From: Ceratothoa steindachneri
Taxonomy: Eukaryota > Arthropoda > Malacostraca > Isopoda > Cymothoidae
Length of the DNA: 64,000 nt
Assembly: GCA_963969495.1 (NCBI GenBank)
Contig: OZ018318.1
Coordinates: 174,208,294 to 174,272,293 of the forward strand
Direction of reading: 5' to 3'
Shown here: piece after piece, positions 46,501 through 59,134 of the stretch
Numbering within the stretch: the stretch's first letter is position 1
Layout of the letters: every line of letters starts with the position of its first letter
Program-made: the position numbers and the translations under genes
The notes under the pieces: model-generated
Told to the model about the DNA's origin: nothing
Seen by the model: only the letters and a program-made list of their open reading frames with translations
The model's database searches: none

Positions 46501-48668
46501 TGATATAAGTTCATCTGAGCTATCCTACTAATCGTTTGGCATTTCAGATGGTGGTTGATGAACAGGAATATCATTTAAATGTTTAACAGGAGGAATAGAA
46601 GACTGAATATTTAGGTAAATAATTGCTGTTTTGGCCTGCTGGGTATGTATGACCTGTAATGATAAAAGAAAAACTTCATTAGTCACAAATTTTGTATTTA
46701 AAAAATAATCTGATATTCTTGAGAAACTTTAGCATACAGGGATTGAGAGGGAAACAAGCTTAGTTCTGATATCTGGTAAACAGAAATAAAGGTCAGTCGA
46801 ATGGTCGTTTGGTTCTCTCCAGTCCAATGGCGCACCAAATGTGAAACCAGGAACGGTAGATTTGACACAGTAAATACGAGGTACACATCATGAGCAAATC
46901 ACCACCATTACATCCGAATTAATACAGCTCATATAGTTTCTTCTAGTGTTCAATCGAGCGTTTTTTATACTGTTTCAGTGTCAGCGTTCCGCTGACACTG
47001 GAAATCTTGAATACTCCTGGTATAGCTTCTTAAGTAATATCAATAACACCTAGAAAATTTTGTTTAAAATGATTATTACGCAATCAAGAAGATGCGTCAT
47101 CCAATGGCAATTTTTCATGGCCATGTCTAAAACTGACTTAGGAAAGGCAGATCATGGTTTCGTTTTTAAAGGTTATAGTGTAATTTCTAAAGAATTTTAA
47201 GAAGAAATTCAAACTTGTAGTTATTTTCTATTATCCCTGCATTGTGGTTTAAGGGGAAGTATGTAAAATGTTGTAGAATGGATTTGACAAGACTGGAAGA
47301 GGTTCTTTGTGTGTAGTGGTTCTCTTGAAGCAAAACATTGGTAAAGTTAAAGTTTTTCCTCGGTAATCGGTTGAAGCTGTGTGACATTTTCGCTGCCCTT
47401 CATTATAAATGGAACGACTTCGGAAATTCACTTCGTTTCTTACTCTTTCTGGCCAACAACTGGATGGAAGCTACAGAAATATTATCTTCTTCACCACAAT
47501 TCTATGGTTGCCCTTATGTAACCACGAGCATTTTTTGAATCGATTCCATTCTTACTGTATCATTCTCTTTTTCTAACATAATGTGAAATTCATTAGCAAA
47601 GTCTCTACGTCATCCTCAAATCCTTTAATCCTCCATCGCTTGTGTTACAGCTGTATTGACTTAATGACTTTTCAATATCCTCTACTAAAACTTGGCTAAC
47701 TCACGAGATTGACCATTTCAATCTTCCACCAAGATTGTGAAATGGAGGCTTTGAGGAAACAACTAAAAAGGTCGCCAGGATTTCTCGCTGCAGATTTCTC
47801 GATTCAGATGAAATTGATTGATGAATTAGATTGAAAGTTTAGAACATGGTAAATCAAGAGGGTGTTTGGTTTTGAAGTTGATTATATGTTGGTTGAATCT
47901 ATCTATGATGATGGTGGTTGGTTCTGAAGTACTAAATTAAAAGAAGGAAAACCGTGTGAGGAATCGAAGATTTATTTAACCTCTGTATTTTGTGGCGTAG
48001 GTCCCAAAAATGCGAGAAAGGTCTATTAAGGCTAATTGTGCGGCAGTTAAGATCGAAAGAATTACATGTTCTCCGACCCTAATTCCTAGAGGTGATCTGT
48101 TGCCGGGCATTTTTCACAAATTTCCACTTCCTCTCACTTGACTACTTTACTCACATATACCCTAAAATAATTTATAGTAAAATGACAGAGCCGTTTATCA
48201 TCTCTGATTTTAAAAAATAATATATTCTATTACTAATAATATGAATGATAATAGCATTAAAATTTTCTCTGAAAGTAAAATTCAATGATTCTGCTTCTTT
48301 CTCTCTGTATCTGTCCTGTATAGTTGCAAAAATTGGATGACTCACAAATACATCAATGCATTCATCTTATTTCACGGCGCTGTTAAATACGCTGTACAAA
48401 AAATTTCAGTGTCCCCAAAAAATAGATCATATGCATTCTATTGTGAAATTGAGTGTGGTAAATTCGAATTTAATAACATAAATTTCACATCACGTATCAT
48501 TTTCTTGTAAATTGCCGATTTAATAATTATGCAATTGATACCAATTTCCAAGATACCATAAATGTATTTCGCTCCCAAAATCAGATTATATGTGTCCATT
48601 GTAATTGATTCATGAGTATATAATGAATCAGCAAGTTTATAGCATTATATAATGTATTAACCTACATT
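46501..48668. other. AT-rich stretch with one sharp hairpin
   Basis: No gene is assigned. A perfect 11-bp stem with a 3-base loop (CAGTGTCAGCG, TTC, CGCTGACACTG) lies at 46976-47000. Minus-strand open frames at 47187-47431 overlap a plus-strand frame and are not recognised. Confidence 0.4.
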
Positions 48669-49760
48669 TTAGTATTTACTTCTTCGTTTGTAAGACGTCT
48701 CAAGTGTGTCACCCTTCAGGTTCAAACAGAAGTCAGCTAGCATATTAGGGCTCCATTTTCTATTATACCTGTTTTCCATTGACGCTATCCTGCATTTTCT
48801 GGGAATAAAAACAGATGGGATTGAAGAAAGTGTATCTTTAGTGACATATTGTATCCAAGATCTTGCTAGCACTTGATTAAGCTCTCCAATATACGCCCTT
48901 GTTGGGCCCCTTGGTGCTTTCTCAGAAGTTCTTTGCATACCGCTTTAAATGCATGTTAGGCTGCAAGCTCAGTTTTATCCATTATTCGCTCAAAGGCCTC
49001 ATTATCTATAGAGTGACGAATCTGAGGTGCTACAAATATGCTTTTTTAATCTTGGCATCATTATTTTTGGAAACATCGCTTAGAGGTACTGGAAACATGG
49101 TTTGGTATGTTGCCGTGTTTTAGTTAATTGCTTCATCAGGCCTAGTTCTATATGCAGAAAGGGCAAAATCATTTTATCCTTCTTACTAAGTGGCTAATGA
49201 ATTACATTATGGCATCCAGGCTTCAGGGATTCCCTCAGTGACTATTCTGACCGTACATAAAGTTCTGATCTGTGGCCCTACTGTCCCACTTGTAAAGGAA
49301 GCAAATAAACCGCTTGTATACAGTTTGTAGCCCATTAATTAGGGCTACTACAATCAATTCCGCACATATTTGCTACTCATGCTCCTTGTACTTCAGCGGT
49401 CTATGATTAAAGCAAGATTGCCATATGTCTATCTTAAAATGACTGCTTGAACAGCTGGAACTAAAGGCATAGTGTCCACAATGTGTAAAACCCCCCACTT
49501 TTTTGTGTAAAGGGACGCATCTATGAATCACCTGCACTCATTATACTTATAAGTCAGCTTAAGAGCATTGAATAGGGCTTTGATATCATTTCATTGGTCA
49601 AGTTATTTTCAAAAGTAAAGAATTGCTGTAGATCGGTAAAACGCTTTGTAAATACATAATTTGGGCATGTTCATCCAACAGGTTTCATTGTTGCAGTCAT
49701 GAGACCAGGAATTCACTCCGTTGCTAAATAAAACATTTATTCAGTCAACATTGATATTTT
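48669..49760 (-). pseudogene. Uncharacterised family, copy 4
   Basis: In minus-strand order: LQQ and NLLDEHAQIMYLQSV (about 49700), NDIKALFNALKLTYKYNECR then FIDASLYTKKWGVLHIVD (about 49590-49480; copy 1 has RLFIDTSTASLKAVLLHNGN), WDSRATDQ (about 49280; part of the CFLCxWDSRA block), LHIELGLMKQLTKTRQHTK (about 49150), and a C-terminal part with ESLIKC then QDLGYNMSLKIHFLQSHLFL (about 48870-48800) and MENRYNRKWSPNMLADFCLN (about 48765-48705). Copy 1 has MSIKMHFLHSNLDF and MESRYQGRFEENMMGDYCW at these places. The block between FPEN and the ENRY segment is shortened. The cysteine-rich N-terminus is not seen. Frameshifts and stops break it. Confidence 0.72.
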
Positions 49761-50228
49761 CAGAAATTGTTTTCTTTTCCATCTGAGCACATATCTATGC
49801 AAACTATGCTTTTAAAGCACCAAGTGGGTAATCAAATCATGTGGTGGGCTGAAATTACAAACTTTTAACAAAATCGAGAATTTTGTTAATTAACGGCCCT
49901 CACTTGGGTTTCGGACAATGCCAATGACCAATACAACTTAACCCCTGCTGATCTTCTCTGAAAGAATAGAAAGGTTACTCTGCAGCCCATATTTCAGGAG
50001 TATGATGATCCGAAATATGGAAACACAATGGCTTTGACAAGACACGAAAGGAAAATGAAAAGAATCCTGTATCGAGATCGGGCTAAGTGAAACAATGACT
50101 GACTAGTGTGACTCAAGAAAACTGCACGGACATCTCAACATAAAGCGAGACCTGCTGTCGACTTAAACCTCGTTTAAAATGATAAATGTCCCAAGATATG
50201 GTCCACCTACGGCACCCTCCCCGGATGC
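49761..50228. other. Stretch between family copy 4 and repeat ORF
   Basis: This may include eroded 5' sequence of copy 4. Nothing else is recognised. Confidence 0.3.
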
Positions 50229-50558
50229 ATGGTCGATAACTCAGACTCAATTCCAGTTCAAACAGCCACAGGCAGATTATCAACGACAGAAATACTTTCG
50301 GATCTAGATAACTGCAAGCATGTTCTCACGCCAGACCAACTTGACGGTGAAGCAGCTACTGGCGTGCTCTCAACGCTTGACCTAATTGTGGGTCTAAAGA
50401 TCTGCAGGCATGTTGTCATTTTCGGAGGACTATCTTGCGGGTTAACAGCCTCAGGCATGGCATGTTACCAGGTTTCACTTCGTCGAACCCAACTGCAGGC
50501 CTCCCAATCACGCCGTATAGTCGGCCAATTCTACCTGCCTAAAGTCGTCGTAAAATAA
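50229..50558 (+). CDS. Hypothetical ORF with ~31-residue internal repeats
   Basis: An ATG at 50229 opens a 109-codon frame that is GC-richer than its surroundings. It contains two clear and one partial tandem units: TATGRLSTTEILSDLDNCKH then V, AATGVLSTLDLIVGLKICRH then VV, and TASGMACY. Shared positions are TATGxLST at the start and C(K/R)HV about 18 residues later. At DNA level the period is about 93-94 bp, with GCATG(T/G)T starts near 50225, 50317, 50409 and 50455. No signal peptide, membrane segment or known domain is evident. There is no clear promoter. It may be a minisatellite that happens to be open; the family is unknown to me. Confidence 0.3.
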   Translation: MVDNSDSIPVQTATGRLSTTEILSDLDNCKHVLTPDQLDGEAATGVLSTLDLIVGLKICRHVVIFGGLSCGLTASGMACYQVSLRRTQLQASQSRRIVGQFYLPKVVVK

Positions 50559-53500
50559 TTCAACAAGTTTGCTAAAATATTGCCTTTAACTAAGCATTAC
50601 ATGCCTTGCTTGTGATTTGTTAATTTGGTTTCACTGTTACAGATTGGTGCCGTTCTCTTTGGTGATTTGACTTCGCATTTTTGTGGCAGTTGTGGTCGTA
50701 TTAATTGCTAATGCTAATGATTAAATTATATCCGCTTATTTAATAGGGTAAACAACTAATTCACTATTTATAGGACCAAGAAAATTTAACTATATTACAT
50801 GACAATCTTGTTTTTCTAGAGATTATACGCAAATATTCAAAATAGCAGAAGCTTTCGTAAAGCAGCTGCGTTTGTGTTAAACATTCTTCTTGGATTTAAG
50901 ACAACCACGATAAGAAAATTTAATATGAATATATGGAATGAAAATGTCTTCCGATAGTAAAATAAGGGAGTATAAAAGGAAGCAACTATAAACTCTCTGA
51001 AATTTGTTTACTGTTGACTTATAGGATGGGTAAAAATACTGTTCTTCCGTACTAACGCTATCCTTTTTAGGGCAAAATGTTACTTTGAGCAACCGACGTA
51101 ATCATTTTCAAATGAAATAATTGGTGTTAATCAAGACGTCCTTTAATGGGCAAAATTTAATCTTATTTTTCGGTTGAAATTAAAGAAAAAACGAATAAAT
51201 TGACGATAAAAGAGTGCCCCAATATTTTTTTATATGCATAAAATTTATCACCATCCACTTATTTTGTTTATAGATCATTTGTCCTTCTTCAATTTACTTT
51301 ATGAGAACACTAAAACTATATTTTCATATGGTACTTAATCTCAGCTAAAGTCAAAGAGAGAATAATTTCAATATAATTCAGCATTTTAAATTATTTAATA
51401 CACTAATTAGTTACTACTAAGCTTGTTCTTTTCATAGCTCGTGTCGTAAATTAGAATATCCCCTTCATGTCATTTTCTAAAGGGAATTTTGTCCAGGATG
51501 TAAATCTAGCATTAATTTGTTTCTTCAAGATTCCTTTCTAATGTTGGTATTGCAATGAACTTGGCAAAGATATAAAAAAGAATGAAGAGAGGATTAACGA
51601 GGCAAGTTGAAGGTAGAGATGTAAGAGTCTGGGAAACAACTGCTTTACCCAAATTATGATAAGCCCCTATACAGATCGCTTCTTTAGCATTTCTTCTCTC
51701 CTTTTTTTCTCTTTCTTTCATTCTTCTCTTCATTATAATACTACCAAGAGGCAGGGAGACAAACTTAATGAGGTGATTTCTAATAGCAATATTTCCTAAC
51801 ATTTTTTTTCTCTGGAGATTAGTATGATTTTCATTATACAGTAGAATTGCCTTTGCAAGTAAAAAATCCCAAATATAAATAAAATATAGGAAAATTCCAT
51901 TTGCAATCATTCGTCTCTTCTCATGTTTCTTGAATGAGGCACAGAGAAATGGTAACCTATTTCTGTTTGGTTAAATAAAAGATAGGTAGGGAATATTCGT
52001 TAGCTCATTGGTGGTGGTTGAATTGGGGAAAATGCAAGAGAAAAGACATCAAAATGTCTTGGGGGGGGAGAACTTATAATAGAGTTATCAATATCCGAGC
52101 AATATTTCAGAGGATATGTAAATTGGAAGGAATTGAGATTCCTGAAAGGGAAAAATGTTTATTATACATATCCTTGAAGGAAAAAAATTTCATTATGCAA
52201 TGCGAGGCTATTTAACCTCTCTATACATGAGTCGAGAATATCTATTATAAAAGGAGGGCTTCGCATTTGGAAAATATACACCAATTTACTATTTAAATAC
52301 CACTGAATACGATATGTCATCTGATTTTCTTCCTAAAATAGTATTCAAAACATATCTAAAATTAATGAGATATCGCATATTCTATAACATACATATTTGG
52401 AATATCAACCACTTTGCACTTCATGCGATTATACACAAGAAGTTCAATTTCTGAATAATCTTTGCAATGTCTTGATCAATATCTTATACAAATATTATTG
52501 AATGTTTGCCTCTACGGATATCTCAAAATATCTAATATACATTTCATTCCTAAATAAGAAAATGGCTGCAGTAGAACTAGATTTGGAATCCTCTCAAATA
52601 GAGGAAGAAACTGCAGTTGTGAATTTTTCTTCTCACCAAAAAACAATCTTAAATTAAATCACCGCCCGGCCCTCAATGACTTACACTTAACCGTACTTAT
52701 TAAAACTATTCAAGATTTTAAAAGCCAGACTATAAAGCTTTAAATAAAACATAATACAAAAACGAAACAGGGTATGCTCAATAATTTAAGTTCCAGTTGG
52801 TGTAATTAAAATGTTTATATTTTTTATCTTCTATAAAATATTCCGACAACAAAAAGTCATCATATGTCGTAGGATACCCCTGGAGTAAGGGAATTTGGCG
52901 ACTCATAATACTGTGAGAAGGATGAAATGTGGTCAATATTTTGAGATTTTTGAAGTGAAATTACGAAGTTAGTACCGGAAAAATTAGTACCCATTAAACA
53001 ACATATGAATAAATGCCACATAAAAATGTTCTTCTCTTTCACTACTCAACCATTGCCATGCTTAATTATTTACATTTTAATATGTTTAGTTCTCTATCTT
53101 TCTAAAGGTATAGGTTAAGCTCACATAGTCTATCTTAATGTATCCAAATATTCGTTCAATTTACTTCTAAATTAAGTCAATGAACTATATACTCTTGGCT
53201 ATCCCTGGCGTAGTTTATTTAATTCCTTTAACAACCCATTTAGTAATAAAAGGTGAATCTAAATATAAAATATATACAGAGTTTACTTATAAAACACTGG
53301 TGCTCCTTTATATCTTTCAAATAACAATGAAAGCGATGTCATATTGTTCACAAAGTATCTAAATACCTGAATATAGACCTCCATAAGTAATATTACTTAA
53401 CTGACAAAATAATCAACTTGAGCACACTTTTTCAAAAAAGTCCTTGTGCTTGATGAAGCATTGTACTGCAACTCTTGAATATTAAGAACACTTCTGCATC

Positions 53501-56500
53501 TTGGAAATAATGAGGTGTTCAGGCTCTATAAAATATTTTATGTGTGGTCGAATATTATTATAGTTTTTCAATCGTTAATATTATCCTAAATTTTATAAAG
53601 GACATTTCTACTCAATCAAGGTCTCAATCAAGGAAGAGATTTGTTTTTATTCTAAATATTATTAAAAACATGATAATTACTATTTTAAATAATAATGGAA
53701 AAAACTAATCTGGTATAAATAATGTAGGTTTTGGTGCTAAGTTTCAAAAGGCAATCGGTTTTATTTATTTTTAACGTCTATTTTCATTGTTCAGCGAAAA
53801 GTTCAATGTTAAGCTTTGGCCTTTTGGTGCTCTTTGCTAACAAAAATCTCCAGAGTGGAAGTGAGCGGTATAGAATCTGAGGCTAGATAAAATTACAAAA
53901 TTTTATTGAAGGTTTTGCAGCCAAATTTTTGTACAGGTTCTGTCTCATGCAGAAGAGGATATGAATAGGCAGTGACTAAAATACCTTTGTCAATGTTAGG
54001 CTAGTATTTTAACCGTAGGAAACATTATTTCTTGTGAAAATTAATTAAAAGTAAATTTCCTAATTAAAATTCTGACATTGCTTAAAAAAACGTTTTGATG
54101 TAGTTTCTGCGAGTAGTAAGCTTCCAGCTGTTTACTAATTTCGACAACTATGGTTTGGGCATCTTTTATAAAGTAAGCAATCTCTGTATCATTATGCTGA
54201 TCATAATATGACAACGAATACAAGGTGCATTTTCATTTGCCTTATCAATTTAATCTTATTTACTATTATTCTGGATTTTATTAAAATTAAGTTATAATAC
54301 AGTTGGAGCTATTCAAATTGCTGTTCTCATAATACTGACGTACCCTGTATTTTGTTATTTTCTCTACACATAGGACTACAAATGATTTAACCGGAAATAA
54401 GAATTAATGTTTAAGAAAATGCAATACAAGAGACAAATATTATTTTAATGCTATAGAGGTACGAGTATAATTTGTTCCAGTGGCTTTTTCATGTTTAGCT
54501 AGGAGCTTTTGTATTTTAACTTGAATTCGTTGTTAGGTCTTATGTTAATTAGTAGCTACAAATTTTCGATTATACTGAATTATTTTTTTATTGGTTTCTC
54601 GCCAAAGATATATGTTCCCCACAAACTCTAAGAAAAACTGTTTAACAGATAGAAGGGCCTGGTTGTTCCTTATTGCTTTCAGCAAGTTTAGAAACCCAAA
54701 ATGTATTTAAATCCTTTAATTATCGGATTACAAAACTTATGGAGGTAAAAGTTGGCCAAATAATTTTTTTAGATAGTTAAGGTCGTTTTATTAGGAAGAA
54801 ATGTTTTATAATAATTTTTCATTGGTTATTTTCGAAATGGTGGGTGAGCGAGTTATCGGTTTATCATTTTAAATGGAATTAATTTTCTAGAAATTTAGAT
54901 GCTAAAAATTTCTATGGCTCCAATTCTAAATGGAAAAGGAATGTATGAAAAACTATTGAAAGAAAAAAGTATTTAACGTAAAAGATCTTAAATGTTTATT
55001 AAATGATTCTTTTCATAGAATCTACTAAATACAGAAAAATAACTTGATTTGTTTGATATTATTATTATACGAGTATGTAGTTAATCATATAATATTAGAT
55101 TCAGCAAGAACCTAAAGTTGATAATAACATGTTTACTATAATTGTGAGAGAAATAAGGAACAAAAATCGTCACAACTGTTTTGTCCATTTCGTTACAGCC
55201 ACTTTGCCCTACATTGACGGCTGTTCTCTGCTTTTGATGGAACATTGAAATAAATCACATCAACCTGGTGAAATGGATGAAATGAATTAAATCTTGGTAA
55301 AGGTCTTTAAACACAAGTGGTAATCTACACCGTCAGAAACTCGAGATGATTGTAGTGAAAGATCAGATACGTGTGAAATAAAGGATTGTTGAGCGACCGG
55401 AGATAAATACTTTGGCGAAATTTCCATCAGACTCAGGTCTGCCCGCCACACTAGCCAACAGTTGTTTCTCATACTATAAATTAAATTTAGTGATTTCAAC
55501 TGCATCAAGATTCAGTAAGTCTATCTACTGAAAATCACTATGCTAACAATAATTAAAACAGAATCCAGCATAATATAATGAGGTTTCATTACTTTTACCT
55601 GTTTGGCAACACTTAATTGTACCAATAGAAGAATAAAATAATTATTTTAAATTTCCCCAAATCTATGCGAGGTGAATGTGATTGCGGAAATATATAAGTA
55701 AAGGAACACTTGATGAAACCAATGACAATGAGGAAACTTAAGATTCATATGTTTGGTGACGGGAATCTAGGATCGCTAAAGTGTGCAGAAATTTTCTCTT
55801 CTGTCCGCTAAACATAAAACGTGGTCTCATGAAGTAATACTTTAAACGAGCAAGAGAATTTCTAAGGTAGTCTAAAATTGGTTGAGAGAGTTCAAAGAAC
55901 AAGGAGGCCAAATTACAAGAATGCTTCTGCTCTGATTTGCAAATAGAGTAACACAGGCTAAAACTTCCGCCAAAGTCTTATTGAAATCAAGAATGTGTCT
56001 TTTAATTCTTTCTTTATTCCCTGTGAAAAGATTTCCAGAATTTAAAAGCTGGCTAGAAAAAACGATTAAAGTTGTGCATGTTTTGGATTTAAGATTTCTC
56101 GTAAGGATCATTGTCTCACTCACAACTAAACGTTTTTAAGTAGAAACTTTGGTCACTCTCTGGCGAAAATGCAGGATATTAGCACGATGGTAAAAGGATT
56201 TCAAAGTTCCTGGAATGAAATAATCCTGGTAGATTAATGTTAGAAGAGACCGTAGGAAGTCCAAATCTCAGTGCTTCGAAAGAGGTCGAATCATGGTCAA
56301 TTTGTTCTACCCTATTCTTATGGTTAGTAATTTCTAAAGTCTGAATCACTATTGCTTTAGGTTCAAGAGTGAAAATCAATTTAATGCTTAGAATAAAGAA
56401 TTTTTACTTTCAGAACTTTGATGATATCCACTTCGCCGATAATGCATGTAGTTTCAGTCTAATTGTAAAATTATTTAAGTGTAGAAAAGAATGTGACGTG

Positions 56501-57257
56501 CTATGCTAAAACGAACGAAAATATGTTTCCGAATCGAAAATATATTCAGAAAAGTAGTAATGAAGACGAAAAGAGAAACAATAGTTAACTCTTATTTACC
56601 TTGTAATAATAATAATAAATATTATTAAAACAAAATGCAGAATAAGAATACTAATTTTAGTCATAGAAGGAGGGTGTAAAATAAATGAAACAATGATAAT
56701 TACAATTGAAGAATTGAAATTTGTGGTTGTTGTTAAAGAGAGTTAGGATCAAAACTTTGTTATATTAACGACACGTCACCACACACTTCTACTCACAATT
56801 TTTGATTTTTCTTATTTGTTAGAGAACGGTTGCATTCATTCGGTCACATATGTTGCTTTAGACCAGTAAAATAAAGAAACGTGACAATTTAAGCAGGAAA
56901 AAATGAATTTTCGATTATTGTCTTTGCAAACTGACGTTAAAAAAACATAGATGTTTTCTAAATATATTATATCAAATTGGAAGCGAGAAGCAAAGGAATT
57001 TGGGCCGCAAGATATTCCTACAAAATTCCCTAAAATTACATTTGAACTGTTATATTTATTCAATATAAACATTATTAAGCAGGGGCAGGTCTTTTGTGTA
57101 AAAACATTAATAACGCCTTTATATTTTACTTGAAAATCTGGTTATTAGAATATATTGCGGGATAAAATATTTATACAAATTCTTATAGTTCGCTACTCTT
57201 ATGTGGTCAGAGATTACTCTCGAGATCCATAAGAGATTGAATAAAAAATGTGCCCTC
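50559..57257. other. Long AT-rich region without identified genes
   Basis: About 6.7 kb without a recognisable transposon protein. The longest open frame is 51512-51910 (-), 132 codons with two hydrophobic segments around a Lys/Arg/Glu-rich middle; the complement is pyrimidine-rich and AT-biased, so it may be chance. Minus-strand frames at 54041-54223, 55287-55508, 55872-56123 and 56179-56379 have fairly ordinary amino-acid composition and could be exons, but no family or splice chain could be established. Confidence 0.35.
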
Positions 57258-58793
57258 CAGTTCTGTGCAAACTAATTTGGACACCTCAAGAATTTTCAAA
57301 TTTTCTAACAAAACCATGTTATTGGTAAATTTTTGAGTGGTTAGTCAGGTACTCCGAGTGGCTATGATCTTTCAGGCGTCTATTTTGCTAATTAGTAACT
57401 ATATAGATTTCGCCAAATATGTAGTAACACTGTCCAACCCTTGGTTGCCAAGAACAAGGCATAAAAGAAAGAGTGCAATGAGCGTAGTCATTAACAGGCT
57501 AGCTCGCGACGTGGACGTTACCTTCAAGAATAAAGCAAAGATTGTAGCACGGCGTGAAGATACTGGTATGTCAGACTTAGATATAGCCAGTAATCCGAGG
57601 CTGAGAAAGTCGGCTTTGGGTCGAATCATCAAGAAGAAAGAAGCCACCGGCAATTCAAAAGTGGAAAGACGTGGACGATGTGGTCGAAAGATAAAAATAA
57701 ATGCACACGAGAACCTAATATTGATTGGCAATTGTCTAAAAGACTAACCAACACTTACAACTGATTCATTAGCGGATGGAATTCAAATCGACTAGTCAAC
57801 TATTTGCCGAAATCTTTATTATGCCGGCAGAACTGCGCGAGGGCCCCTGAAGAATGCTCTACCTATCGGTGATATGAAGGTGAAACCTTTGACTAGGCCA
57901 AGAAGTACGAGTAGAAAGAATCGACCAAAAAAGATTGTAAAAAGTTGATATTCTCTGACTAGAACTTCTTTTAAGTCCAAGTGATCCGATCACAGGTCGT
58001 GAGGTGCCGTCCAGGAGAACCAGCAAGAGCACAGTACATCAAAGAAGCTTTCAAACGGCTCCATAGGATGTTTTGGGGTCTTTTCATGGCAAATGGACCC
58101 GATGACTGGTACTGGTGGAAGGAATCATCAATTCCGACAGGTACCAAGCAAATTTAATGAAGAATTTACTCCCGACGCTTCATGAACGCTTTTCAAACGG
58201 TGATAACACCTTACAGCAGGACAAAGCTCAATGCCACGTCTCCAAACAAATTCCATGTTTCTCCTGAGCCGAGAATACTAATTAGAACATGGACTGGAAA
58301 TTCAGACCTCAATCCAATTAGGAATCTGTGGGTAATCATCAAATGGAGAACCATGGCAAAGGATTGGTCCACAATGCCAAAGCTGATTTGTGTGGTTATA
58401 CAGGCCTGGTATAACGATGAGAAAGTATACGGCAGCCAAAATTATCTTACTCCTCTGGAACTGATAATATATCAAATATTCACCTAAATATTTCTTTTCA
58501 GAGACATTGAGTCCCTTAAACACTTTTAAACTAGCATAATCGCTCATAATCTTATTCGAATTGTCTAGAATTCTGTTGACACAATAAATATCCTTAAGCA
58601 TACTTTATACCGATTTAGCTACTTAGCAAAACCTCCAAAATCCTGGATGATCTAGTACTAAAGAAAATTCATATAATCATCCCACTAAACGGATCATTCA
58701 ACAACTACTGTATGCTATGATTTTGAGAATAATATATGAATAGTGAAATTTAGCGTTTTTCTATCACTGTGCCAATTAATTTGCACAGCAGTG
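57258..58793 (+). mobile_element. Tc1-like transposon with both TIRs, interrupted
   Basis: The left terminal repeat starts CAGTTCTGTGCAAACTAATT at 57258. The right end, read inverted from 58793, is CACTGCTGTGCAAATTAATT, followed by TA at 58794-58795. Transposase begins at 57478 (MSVVINRLARDVDVTFKNKA) with the helix-turn-helix region and GRCGRK. Later blocks in shifted frames: RMFWGLFSWQMDP (about 58065), QQDKAQCHVSKQIPCFS-like second-Asp block (about 58215-58265), and TWTGNSDLNPIRNLWVIIKW with TMPKLICVVIQAWYNDEKV (about 58290-58430; the third Asp lies in the DLNPI motif). After DEKV the normal C-terminus is replaced by a ~300-bp LINE-derived segment (58429-58725). The transposase is broken by stops and frameshifts. 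Confidence 0.88.
58429..58725 (+). repeat. LINE-derived segment inside the Tc1 element
   Basis: This matches 61165-61480 in the same orientation at well over 90% by eye, from TACGGCAGCCAAAATTATCT to CATTCAACAACTACTGTATG. It lacks about 24 bp present in the LINE copy (around 61441-61465). It replaces the 3' end of the Tc1 transposase gene. The open minus-strand frame at 58302-58601 is antisense to it and not a gene. Confidence 0.9.
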
Positions 58794-58795
58794 TA

Positions 58796-59132
58796 GTTAA
58801 AAAAAATAATGTTATAAATGTCTGCTGAACTTACCAAGATAGAGAAGTGAATTGACTAGAAAATGGTTTGGGTATTAAAACCTTAATTTGAAATGTAGTC
58901 CTTCATCAGATAATGATAAGGTTGAATTACTAGCCACTGTGGAATTCAAGGTTATTCTATCAAATATGAATTAGCAATTCTCTAACACCTAATTAGATTT
59001 TTCCTGAAGTGAATTATTGGGACAAAAAAGAACCTGAGCTTGCCGTCAACGAAAATTTGTTAGTAGTAGTGGTATTGGTTCGAACCCTGATTTTGATAGG
59101 TTTGCTTTATTACGTTAGGCAAATTTTATTAA
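58796..59132. other. Flank between Tc1 and mariner
   Basis: No gene is visible. A TTGGTTCGAACCC element at about 59078-59090 matches an RNA polymerase III B box, but no A box or tRNA fold was found. Confidence 0.3.
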
Positions 59133-59134
59133 TA

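Noticed and set aside
51512..51910. 132-codon open frame with two hydrophobic segments
   Set aside because: It is biased towards Ile/Leu/Lys as expected from AT-rich, pyrimidine-tract DNA, and has no recognisable family or gene context. It is noted but not called.
59040..59100. tRNA or tRNA-derived SINE suggested by GGTTCGAACCC
   Set aside because: No A box, acceptor stem or cloverleaf could be drawn upstream; the B-box match alone is insufficient.
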